From CAYOZL01 sp964408435 (GTDB lineage: Bacteria; Bdellovibrionota_C; UBA2361; SZUA-149; CAYOZL01), in NCBI GenBank assembly GCA_964408435.1, contig CAYOZL010000038.1:1-23476 (forward strand): 23,476 nt of DNA. The letters run 5' to 3'. Made by a program: the position numbers and the translations under genes. Shown here piece after piece: positions 16,425 through 23,476 of this stretch; position 1 is the first letter of the stretch, and every line of letters begins with the position of its first letter. The notes beneath the pieces are model-generated. The model had not been told where the DNA came from and ran no database searches. It saw only the letters and a program-made list of their open reading frames with translations.

Positions 16425-16492
16425 CAGTACCTTTATGTTTTAAAAACGGTTGTTCGACACCTTGGTAAACACCATTGTGTCGAGCGGTACTG
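16425..16492 (+). other. Structured intergenic hairpin
   Basis: An inner hairpin joins TCGACAC (16454-16460) with GTGTCGA (16477-16483) and continues through a 2x2 mismatch to TGGT / ACCA closing an AAAC loop. An outer pair CAGTACC (16425-16431) / GGTACTG (16486-16492) brackets it. A weak T-run follows at about 16502. It sits 16 bp after the GuaD-like stop, so it may be a terminator or 3' end stabiliser. The rest of the interval up to 16673 shows only a possible -10 (TATAAA, 16598-16603). Confidence 0.5.
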
Positions 16493-16673
16493 TCTTCTAG
16501 TCTCTTTTTAAATCATAAACTTTAATCTAAAAGCTTTTTAAATATTCACGGCATATCAATCTTATTAACCATACTAGTATTCTTTATGAAAATTAGGTAT
16601 AAATAATTAAATACTGCTCTTTAAAATCTACATACGAGAAGACAAATCACTTAACATAACAACTGGGGAAATA

Positions 16674-17315
16674 ATGTTCCTAAGCGAAAAGACTATTAGG
16701 ACTGCGCTAAAAAAGAAGCGCATCGTTGTAGAGAATTCTTTTGAGGGTGCTCTTGATGGAATGACGATCAATGTAAGATTAGGAGCTTCTATTCTCGTTC
16801 CTAAACTTTCAGGTCCTCTAGATCCTCTGGGAGAAACGGATCAGATCGAATGGGTCAAACATAATTTACCTGACGCAACGACTAAGAATGAGAGCAAAGG
16901 ATTTTTACTGCCTCAAAACACACTTATTCTTGCTCACACACACGAAAGAATTAGTCTCGATAACCAAACAGTGGCGATGATCAATTCACGGAGCACCGCT
17001 GCACGATTTGGTTTAGTAGTGCATCAAGCTGCTCCTCTTATTCATCCTGGACACGGCATGAATGGAGACAAGCCGAAACCAAGAAGCATTACTCTAGAAC
17101 TAAGCACAACACTAAAACATGGCATGCATTTATATGCTGGACTTATAGTGGCTCAAATTAAATTTGCAAAAACAACGACAGCTCTAGCAAAGGGTTACGA
17201 TTCCAGACTTAAATCAAATTACGCGATGGATCACGGCGTCATGTCTCCAAATTTGGAATCACTGATTCCCGACCCTGAAGCAAAGCAGTGCGACTTAAAT
17301 CAATTCTATCAATAA
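16674..17315 (+). CDS. dCTP deaminase-like protein
   Basis: The 213-aa product is a dUTPase-fold dCTP deaminase relative. It has the N-terminal LSEKTIRTAL, GMTINVRLG (29-37), the signature SRSTAARFGLVVHQAAP (105-121) with S107 and R111 aligned to the active site, HPGHGMNG in place of the usual DPGWxG, and ITLELST with the catalytic-type glutamate E142. GYDSRLKSNY (174-183) matches the C-terminal nucleotide-binding tail. Family members turn dCTP into dUTP, or into dUMP in bifunctional forms; which applies here cannot be read from motifs. GGGGA six bases before the ATG is a good ribosome-binding site. It is divergent for a housekeeping Dcd, and its neighbours suggest a specialised role. Confidence 0.85.
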   Translation: MFLSEKTIRTALKKKRIVVENSFEGALDGMTINVRLGASILVPKLSGPLDPLGETDQIEWVKHNLPDATTKNESKGFLLPQNTLILAHTHERISLDNQTVAMINSRSTAARFGLVVHQAAPLIHPGHGMNGDKPKPRSITLELSTTLKHGMHLYAGLIVAQIKFAKTTTALAKGYDSRLKSNYAMDHGVMSPNLESLIPDPEAKQCDLNQFYQ

Positions 17316-17327
17316 TTTTTTATAAGG

Positions 17328-17512
17328 TTAAACATCAAAGGCTAAATGCTTGAGTGATTTGACCTTCTCTTCCTTTAAAAACTTAATATGAGTAAAAAAT
17401 TAAACAACAGTCAAAGAATGACTAACCAAGATGTTAATTTCCTTTGATTGTTGTGTTGTAAAAAAATGTTTTAACACGGTTTTGACTAATCTAGTCATTG
17501 TTTAAACATCAA
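17328..17512. repeat. Small element: direct repeats around a 13-bp stem
   Basis: TTAAACATCAA occurs at 17328-17338 and again at 17502-17512. Between them ACAACAGTCAAAG (17404-17416) pairs with CTTTGATTGTTGT (17442-17454), 13 bp with one G-U. AATGACTA (17417-17424) is complementary to TAGTCATT (17492-17499), and GACTA-ATC-TAGTC is at 17484-17496. No gene is here. It could be a small RNA, a leader of the membrane protein gene or a MITE-like remnant. Confidence 0.35.
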
Positions 17513-17538
17513 GACACAAACTACATAGAAAGATTCAG

Positions 17539-18381
17539 ATGAGAAGTACATCAGAAAAACTTAGTGTTTTATTGGCGCTAATTTTCACGCTGCTACTAAT
17601 ACTAGGGCTATCGGTTCTGTCACTAGAAAGATTAGCTCAAAAAGGAGTTGAAATTGAGCTGAACTCTTTTTTCAAGATTTTTAAATTAGGAGAAGGAGCA
17701 AAAGAGCTTTACGACTCTGCTCTCATTTTTTGTTTAACGAGTACGCTCGTTCTAATATCTTCTCCGTATTTAAAATTTCAGACACTAACTGCTAGACTTT
17801 TAAGACACGGGTTATGGAAAGTTGAAGATCTAGACAGCTATAAAAAGCCTGATAGGCTTTTCTTTCTGCGTCAAGAATTCAAAACAGTCTACAGACTCAT
17901 GGCTTTTCAAATACACATCAGTCTGTGTACCATCTTGAGCCTTAACCTTATTACAGACTTAGAAATAAAAGGACAGACGATTGAAGCTTTGCAGTTAAAA
18001 ATCTTCATCCTCCTATGTATAACCTTGATAACAGTCTCTTCTTTGAAAACGATGGAAGTAACACCAAAGGACTTTAAAACTTGGAAACTCTTTTGGCTTC
18101 CGACATGGATTAAAGTTCTAATCAACGGATACGATGACCCACATGACAAAAATGCAGTGGCAGGAATTATTGGAGTTTTACTAATTGGAATTGCGTTCGC
18201 TTTTTTAGACCAGGCTATAATTTCAGATCCAATTCTTGCACTTGGCTCTTTGTTTTTTGCTGCTTACACCTTCGGTGATTTCAAAGAAACAAAGCAATTG
18301 CTACTAGTTTTTTGGACGTTTATTGCGTGTATTTATTTAATTTCAGGCATCGCGAACTGCTATATTACTTTTCTGATGTAA
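17539..18381 (+). CDS. Unrecognised multi-pass membrane protein
   Basis: The 280-aa protein has about seven hydrophobic segments (9-29, 60-76, 119-138, 153-169, 206-224, 230-246, 253-274). A charged cytoplasmic-type loop (about 80-117, with RLLRHGLWKVEDLD and KKPDRLFFLRQEF) lies between the second and third. A second loop carries NGYDDPHDKN (196-205), whose Asp/His cluster could bind metal. No family was recognised. The start has only a weak AGAAAGA upstream. It lies 223 bp after the dCTP deaminase-like gene on the same strand and is the outward-facing last gene of the island. Membrane effector, transporter or unrelated passenger are all open. Confidence 0.65.
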   Translation: MRSTSEKLSVLLALIFTLLLILGLSVLSLERLAQKGVEIELNSFFKIFKLGEGAKELYDSALIFCLTSTLVLISSPYLKFQTLTARLLRHGLWKVEDLDSYKKPDRLFFLRQEFKTVYRLMAFQIHISLCTILSLNLITDLEIKGQTIEALQLKIFILLCITLITVSSLKTMEVTPKDFKTWKLFWLPTWIKVLINGYDDPHDKNAVAGIIGVLLIGIAFAFLDQAIISDPILALGSLFFAAYTFGDFKETKQLLLVFWTFIACIYLISGIANCYITFLM

Positions 18382-18395
18382 GCGCATAAAAGGTT
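18379..18395. repeat. Right arm of island-end inverted repeat
   Basis: TAAGCGCATAAAAGGTT begins with the stop codon of the membrane protein gene and matches the minus strand of 12515-12531 at 15 of 17 positions. Both arms sit at the 3' ends of outward-facing genes. Confidence 0.4.
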
Positions 18396-18436
18396 CTCTT
18401 CGCAACACAACAACTATTGATCTAAGACTTCTACTT

Positions 18437-18460
18437 AAAAGAAGCTTAAGCTTTCTTTTT
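18437..18460. terminator. Possible bidirectional terminator, convergent genes
   Basis: The perfect palindrome AAGCTTAAGCTT (18442-18453) is flanked by AAAAG on the left and TCTTTTT on the right, between the stop of the membrane protein gene and the last codons of cysS. T-rich tails exist in both directions. It overlaps the cysS stop, so part of the symmetry may come from coding constraint. Confidence 0.3.
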
Positions 18461-19900
18461 CACCTCAACTCCCTCCTTAGCAATTCTTACCTCATAACCT
18501 AACCTCACTAACTGATCTCTAACCTCATCTGAAGTTTTATAATCTTTATTAGCTCTAGCAGAATTAATTTTATCTACTAATTCTTTAATATTATCAGGCA
18601 CTACTTCGTGCTCCGCTTCTTTAAGCCCTAAAACATCAAAAATCTTAAGTAAACCTGCAAGGTCATCTTTAGTACTTAATGATTTCAAACTACCAAGAAC
18701 AGCTGCAAGCCCTGCGCTTATATTTAAATCTTCATCCATTGCCGATTCAAATTCTTTTGTTAATTTTGTCTCAACTTGTTCTGCTTTAAAATCAGGAAAC
18801 TCTTGGCGTAACTTTAAAATTCTTTCTTTAATTTTCGAGATATTACTTGCAGAATCTGCTAAGCCTTTTTCTGTGAAATTTGCATTTTGCCTATAATGAG
18901 TTTTTAAAAGCTCAAATCTAAGCACATCTGCGTCTATTTCTTTACATGTTACCCTGCCCTCTAATACATCTCTTGCAGTATAAAAATTACCTTTAGACTT
19001 AGACATTTTTTTACCATCAACTAGCAAAAAGCGAGTATGCACCCAATAATTTGCAAATCTATCTTTTCCACTAAAAGCACAAGACTGCGCCACTTCACAT
19101 TCATGATGAGGGAAAACTAAATCTTCACCACCTGTATGAATATCAATGACATCTGAGCCTAAGCCCTCTTTTGCCATTACAGAACATTCGATATGCCAAC
19201 CAGGATAGCCTTCACCCCATGGAGAGTCCCATTTCATAATGTGTTTACTATCAGGTTTCCATAATAAAAAATCTGCAGGATGCTTTTTAATACTTTGAGT
19301 TTCTTGCTCAACTCTTCCTCCCGCACCACTTTTTAAATCATCTAGCGAATTTCCGCTTAATTCCCCGTATGCTTTAAAAGTAGAGACATTAAAATAGACT
19401 GCCTTATCACTTCCAATGTAAGCAGAACCATTTTCTAGAAGCTTAGAAATCATGTCTTGCATACCAGCTATCTTCTCTGTTGCTCTTGGCATATTGCTTT
19501 CTGATTCAAATGCGACTTTAATTCCTAAAGTTCGTGAATCCTCAATAAAAGCTTCAGCATAAAAATTTGCTATTTCATATGGGTCATTCGGATTTTTTAA
19601 AAAATCTGTTTTACCTTGTTTCTTATTTTCCTTAATCCGTTTGGATGCAACTATCATTTTATCTTCAGCTAAATCATCTTCTGTTAGATGGCCAACATCT
19701 GTAATATTCATTACATGATGGACTTGATAGCCTTTAAACTCTAAAAATCTTCTTAATAAATCTGAATTGATAAATGACCTGAAATTACCAATATGTGCGT
19801 AATCATACACTGTTGGGCCACAGCTATAAATTGTTACTTTATTCTGATCTAAAGGTTTAAAATCTTGCAGTTCCCTGCCTAATGAATTGTATAAGCGCAT
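18446..19900 (-). CDS. cysS: Cysteinyl-tRNA synthetase CysS
   Basis: Class I synthetase that charges tRNA-Cys. The 484-aa product (from the ATG at 19900) has YSCGPTVYDYAHIGNFR with zinc ligand C27 and the HIGH-type HIGN (36-39), WHIECSVMA with C239, GGEDLVFPHHECEVAQS supplying H265 and E269, and KMSKS (298-302). HHECE replaces the usual HHENE, leaving the zinc-binding E269 intact. A C-terminal anticodon-binding helix bundle follows. An upstream in-frame TTG at 19936 would add 12 residues that are not family-like. Neither start has a clear ribosome-binding site. It marks the return of host-like AT-rich, AGA-using sequence. Confidence 0.96.
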   Translation of the reverse strand: MRLYNSLGRELQDFKPLDQNKVTIYSCGPTVYDYAHIGNFRSFINSDLLRRFLEFKGYQVHHVMNITDVGHLTEDDLAEDKMIVASKRIKENKKQGKTDFLKNPNDPYEIANFYAEAFIEDSRTLGIKVAFESESNMPRATEKIAGMQDMISKLLENGSAYIGSDKAVYFNVSTFKAYGELSGNSLDDLKSGAGGRVEQETQSIKKHPADFLLWKPDSKHIMKWDSPWGEGYPGWHIECSVMAKEGLGSDVIDIHTGGEDLVFPHHECEVAQSCAFSGKDRFANYWVHTRFLLVDGKKMSKSKGNFYTARDVLEGRVTCKEIDADVLRFELLKTHYRQNANFTEKGLADSASNISKIKERILKLRQEFPDFKAEQVETKLTKEFESAMDEDLNISAGLAAVLGSLKSLSTKDDLAGLLKIFDVLGLKEAEHEVVPDNIKELVDKINSARANKDYKTSDEVRDQLVRLGYEVRIAKEGVEVKKKA

Positions 19901-20026
19901 GAGGCCAATTTTATTAGGATGAAAAGAATTAGGCAATCAAAAAAGAGAGCACCTACAATACAAATTATTTTAATTTAATTAGTGTCAAATACTAAAGTTT
20001 TATAGGTTAATGTCGAGATAATAAGT

Positions 20027-20521
20027 ATGGCGCAAACTACAAAATATAGCTGTAAGGAGTCTGGGTTTACCCTTATTGAACTGCTTGTAACTATCGCTAT
20101 TATAGGCATTCTTGCTTCAATTGCTATTCCAGCATTTAAAGATTACAAGGAAAAAGCATTTCTAGCTAAGTTACAAGTTACTGCAAGAAATGTTATTACA
20201 TTGATTGAGTCAGAATTCCATGCTGATGAAAAAACCACTTTACTTACATGCAATACAAATTCGGGAGTAACTACAAATTGCACAGCGAATACAAGTGAAG
20301 GAGGAGTAAATGTGCCACGCCCAGAATCTAATCAAAGAGTTGACGTTCTTCTCTCTAATTTTGATGTCTATCTAAGCTCAACTAAGATAAGCAGCGGCTT
20401 AACTTTAGAATTAACTTCATGCGAACCAGCTTATAAAGATTTAACATGCTTTGTTAGTCACTCTGCAACACTTGATTGCCATAACGCATTAGGAGTATCA
20501 GGATTTCGCTGCCCCGGATAA
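20027..20521 (+). CDS. Type IV pilin-like protein
   Basis: The 164-aa prepilin has a short basic leader ending in the prepilin peptidase site KESG|FTLIE (cleavage after G13, N-methylated F14, E18 at mature position +5). The usual hydrophobic helix follows (LLVTIAIIGILASIAIPAF) and then YKEKAFLAKLQ. The C-terminal domain has five or six cysteines (CNTNSGVTTNC, CEPAYKDLTC, C near 151 and 161), suggesting disulfides. It may be a major or minor pilin; it stands alone, with no assembly genes in the window. It is convergent with the permease gene. Confidence 0.9.
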   Translation: MAQTTKYSCKESGFTLIELLVTIAIIGILASIAIPAFKDYKEKAFLAKLQVTARNVITLIESEFHADEKTTLLTCNTNSGVTTNCTANTSEGGVNVPRPESNQRVDVLLSNFDVYLSSTKISSGLTLELTSCEPAYKDLTCFVSHSATLDCHNALGVSGFRCPG

Positions 20522-20572
20522 CTAATATTTCATGCTATAATTATTTTATCTTCACATTCTCTATAATTAAAT

Positions 20573-22300
20573 CTACTTTATAACTTGCGAAAAAAATCTA
20601 CGTGCCCCTATTTTAAAAACCGTTACAAACATTAAAAAGATTAAAAGATAAAGATAGAGACTTAAACTCTCATGATGATGAGCTTCTTCAATTATAGTTG
20701 GGATTTGAATATCGCTAAAAAAGTAATTAACTACGTAACCAATTAAAACAGCACACATAGCAGAAATTGAACTAAACAAAATAGCTATTTTTCTAGAATG
20801 TAGATTACTTAGCACTCCAAAAGTACTAATATTTGTTGCTGGTCCAGTTAACAAGAAAGATATCCCTGCACCAATACTTAATCCTGAAGAAACCAACACT
20901 GCAATTAAAGGAGTAGAACCTGAAGCACAAACATAAATAAAAATACCAATTATTGAAAATATAATTACATCATAACCTTTGATGCTAAGTAGAAAACTTT
21001 GATCTATTAAATTTTGAGAGAGCACAGCAAATAAAATGCCTAATAAAATCCAAGCAGCTGTGTTTTCAATTAAAGTAAAAAGCGCAGAGAAAAAGTTTTT
21101 AAAAAACTCTTGTTTTTGAGGCTTATCTTCTTTAACTTCTTTTTCTACCTTATCTTCTGTTTTAGACAGAAACATAACAGATAAAGTCACAACAAATGTA
21201 AAAACAATAACTGCTAGAAGCCTAATCATAGTTAGCTTATAACCAAGCAGCGGGAATGAGAGTAAAAACGCATCTATCCCAAGCTCTGGAGTAGCAAGCA
21301 AGAACGCAAATCCTGCAGTCATTGGCACTCCTCTTTTAACTAAGGATTCATATATTGGCAGCACTCCACAACTACAAACCGGGAGCGGTAAACCGAAAGC
21401 TATCCCTTTTGTGGTTTGAGATAAATCTCCACCCTTAGTGAAGCAAGACAAAGATATGTTTGGGAATAAAGCAAAAATTAAAGCCCCGATTAGATACCCC
21501 ATGCATAAGGCGAAGGCGCTCTCTTCTAATATACCTATATAGCTACTCCAAAAATCTGAGTGCTGATGTGAAACAAGTAACAAAAGACAAAGTGCTAACA
21601 AATTGCCAATACTTTCAGCAGGGATATCAGGAATATTAGGATTACTACTTATAGAAAAAACTTCTGAAGTTTTAGTTTTATGCGAACAACAATCATCATT
21701 GGCATTTTCAGGGTCAAGGTGAAATCGAAACACGACTACATGTAGTATTGCCCCAGCTGCTGCAGCCTGAATTAATTCAAGATAAATATTTTGCCCAACA
21801 TGTCCTTCAAACCAATAATAACCTAAGCAAGTCATAACCATCATTGTAAGAATGGAAAAAGCAGCAAAAACTAAACCAAAATGAGGTCTAAGCAAATACC
21901 AAATAGTAAGGCCAACAGGTAGTCTATGAATAATGATTGCAGAATTTAGGCTAGCTTCTTTTGATTCAACTAAAGCGGCTCCATCTAATGCTAAATGAAT
22001 GCAAAAACCAAAGAGGGCAAAAAATAAAGCACCTTTATGAATTTCTTTTCCTTTTTTACTCCCAGATCTTGAAAGATAGTTTTCTAATAAATTAGGCCCG
22101 AGGAATCCTAGCACTGCTAGAAGAACTACATAAAGGCCATTTGAACCAACAGCCGAAGGAGCTAAATGCTCAAGCACTAAGCCACCAATAGCAATAAAAA
22201 CAAAGCCATCTATTAATTCTAAAATCTTCTTACTACCACTAACTACCCGATATAATATTGGGCCAATTAATAAGGTTAAATTTGCAAGAAGTATGTTCAC
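20573..22300 (-). CDS. ZIP-like / COG0701 (DUF318) permease fusion
   Basis: The 575-aa polytopic membrane protein has two recognisable halves. Residues about 1-195 resemble ZIP metal transporters, with HLALDGAAL (102-110) and IIIHRLPVGL (122-131) at the positions of ZIP's two metal-binding helices. Residues about 250-575 are a COG0701 / DUF318 permease (YraQ, ArsP relatives), with LPVCSCGVLPIYESLVKRG (306-324), FAFLLATPELG (331-341) and TGPATNIST (485-493). The CSC motif is the family hallmark; ArsP exports organoarsenicals. His/Cys-rich loops (DDCCSHK 202-208, SHQHSD 244-249, AHHHES 540-545) support metal handling. The start lies only 29 bp from the divergent aminotransferase start. Direction and metal are unknown. 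Confidence 0.82.
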   Translation of the reverse strand: MNILLANLTLLIGPILYRVVSGSKKILELIDGFVFIAIGGLVLEHLAPSAVGSNGLYVVLLAVLGFLGPNLLENYLSRSGSKKGKEIHKGALFFALFGFCIHLALDGAALVESKEASLNSAIIIHRLPVGLTIWYLLRPHFGLVFAAFSILTMMVMTCLGYYWFEGHVGQNIYLELIQAAAAGAILHVVVFRFHLDPENANDDCCSHKTKTSEVFSISSNPNIPDIPAESIGNLLALCLLLLVSHQHSDFWSSYIGILEESAFALCMGYLIGALIFALFPNISLSCFTKGGDLSQTTKGIAFGLPLPVCSCGVLPIYESLVKRGVPMTAGFAFLLATPELGIDAFLLSFPLLGYKLTMIRLLAVIVFTFVVTLSVMFLSKTEDKVEKEVKEDKPQKQEFFKNFFSALFTLIENTAAWILLGILFAVLSQNLIDQSFLLSIKGYDVIIFSIIGIFIYVCASGSTPLIAVLVSSGLSIGAGISFLLTGPATNISTFGVLSNLHSRKIAILFSSISAMCAVLIGYVVNYFFSDIQIPTIIEEAHHHESLSLYLYLLIFLMFVTVFKIGARRFFSQVIK

Positions 22301-22329
22301 GACTGATTTTATATGCTAATCCTGTGCAT

Positions 22330-23379
22330 ATGGTCAAAGATCGAATTAAGAATCAGGAAAAGTATTCTGCCCCCCTAGAAGGCAGAAGCGATTCTGATTG
22401 CCTTTTACTTGATTTTAATGAAAGAACCTCTACTCCATGCAAGGAAGTATTCGATGCATTAACTGAATTTCTAGAACAAAAAAAACTACAGATATATCCT
22501 GAATATAATGATCTATCTTCTAAAATAGCTAATTACAATTCACTAGATTCAAATCAAATTTGCGTAACAAACGGCTCAAATCAAGCCATAGACATATTTT
22601 TTAGAATTAACTGCTCTGAAGGCGAAAAGGTAATAATTAATCAACCTACCTTTGCTATGCTTTCTCACTACCCAAAAGCACAGGGCTTAGAAATAATCTC
22701 ACCTAGTATAACAGATGATTATAGTTACCCTTACGATGAAGTAAAGGAAACTCTAGCCACACAAAAGATCTCAGCCGTAAGCATCTGCACACCCGAAAGC
22801 CCAACCGGAAAAGAACTCTCAGTTAATAAGATAGAATTACTTCTAAAAGAAAACCCTAAAACCGCTTTTTTAATAGATGAGTGCTACTACGAATACACAA
22901 ACACAACTTGCAAGGAATTAATTCAAAAATACGATAATATCTTCATCTCTAGATCTTTTTCTAAAGCTTGGGGCCTAGCTTCATTAAGAATTGGCTATAT
23001 GATTTCTTCAAAGAACAATATTAGCGAAATGAAAAAAGCTGTTTCGCCGTATGATGTTAACAAACTCGCTTCCGTTGCTGCAAGCGCAGCTCTATCTAAT
23101 CCAGACTACATGCGTAAATACGTGACACTAGTAAATAAATTTTCGAAACCAAAACTAGAAAAGTTCTTAGAAGAAAAGAAAATAAAATTCATTAAAAACA
23201 GTGCGAATTACATACTTTGTTTTTTCGATAATAGTAAAAAAATATCTGAAGAATTAAAACAGAAAGGTATATTAGTTAGACCTAGAAATGGTCCTAAAAT
23301 AGAAAACACTCTTAGAATCAGCATTGGAACTGAAAAAGACACTGATATTTTGATTAAAACACTTTCTGAAATAATCTAA
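22330..23379 (+). CDS. HisC-like PLP aminotransferase
   Basis: The 349-aa product is a fold-type I aminotransferase of the histidinol-phosphate aminotransferase group. It has LLLDFNERTSTP near the N-terminus, TNGSNQAIDIFFR (80-92), TPESPTG (154-160, the NPNNPTG position), LIDECYYEY with D183, SRSFSKAWGLASLRIGY with PLP lysine K212 and R220, and GILVRPRNGPKIENTLRISIG with R329 for the substrate carboxylate. Length is normal for HisC. No other his genes are near, so it may serve histidine, another aromatic amino acid or a secondary pathway. An in-frame ATG at 22258 would overlap the divergent permease gene, so the ATG at 22330 is chosen. After its stop, 23380-23476 holds no supported gene. Confidence 0.85.
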   Translation: MVKDRIKNQEKYSAPLEGRSDSDCLLLDFNERTSTPCKEVFDALTEFLEQKKLQIYPEYNDLSSKIANYNSLDSNQICVTNGSNQAIDIFFRINCSEGEKVIINQPTFAMLSHYPKAQGLEIISPSITDDYSYPYDEVKETLATQKISAVSICTPESPTGKELSVNKIELLLKENPKTAFLIDECYYEYTNTTCKELIQKYDNIFISRSFSKAWGLASLRIGYMISSKNNISEMKKAVSPYDVNKLASVAASAALSNPDYMRKYVTLVNKFSKPKLEKFLEEKKIKFIKNSANYILCFFDNSKKISEELKQKGILVRPRNGPKIENTLRISIGTEKDTDILIKTLSEII

Positions 23380-23476
23380 GCTTCTTGCGTTCTTCGAACC
23401 AAGACCTTTTACCTTAGAAAAGCAGGAGGCACCTGACACTCCACAATCTCTACTTTCTCCCAAACCTTCCCTGTCA

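Noticed and set aside
22258..22329. Longer start for the HisC-like protein
   Set aside because: It would overlap the divergent permease coding region by 43 bp and adds residues not typical of the family.

Overview
The window is a low-GC stretch of what looks like a draft bacterial genome; a run of 100 N's marks a scaffold join. Several putative lipoproteins, a type IV pilin-like protein, MiaB, a bacterial-type CysRS and a biosynthetic SpeA suggest a free-living, probably diderm bacterium with type IV pilus machinery. The phylum cannot be fixed from this sequence alone. There is no rRNA, tRNA, CRISPR array, transposase, integrase or phage gene.

Left flank (1-12404), AT-rich with AGA-dominated arginine codons. 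It begins with the 3' end of an Ala/Thr-rich protein, its terminator, and a perfect 15-bp REP-like inverted repeat. Next on the plus strand come a putative SAM methyltransferase, a TraB/PrgY-family membrane protein and a DUF2231 membrane protein. These converge on a minus-strand block: two lipoproteins, miaB, a bifunctional-nuclease (DUF151) gene that overlaps miaB by 4 nt, and a membrane-anchored YfgM-like protein. The N gap follows, then a 110-aa orphan, a short-chain dehydrogenase, speA, a YiiX-like permuted papain-fold hydrolase and a DUF4399 putative lipoprotein.

Central island (about 12513-18395). GC rises to the low-to-mid 40s in sampled lines and CGN arginine codons become common. Four of its five genes encode enzyme families acting on nucleobases, nucleosides or nucleotides: an adenosine-deaminase-like amidohydrolase and a LOG-family (nucleotide nucleosidase-like) protein on the minus strand, and a GuaD/CDA-fold deaminase and a dCTP-deaminase-like protein on the plus strand. 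The fifth is an unrecognised protein with about seven membrane segments. The two arms diverge from a 468-bp regulatory region. The outer genes both point outward and end in the same 17-nt sequence (15/17 identity), giving an inverted repeat at the two ends of the block. This is the best candidate here for an undescribed system: a transferred nucleotide-editing or nucleotide-depleting cassette (defence), or a modified-nucleoside pathway. That function is inference.

Right flank (18446-23379) returns to the AT-rich host style: cysS, a type IV pilin-like gene, an apparent fusion of a ZIP-like domain with a COG0701/DUF318 permease, and a HisC-like aminotransferase divergent from it.
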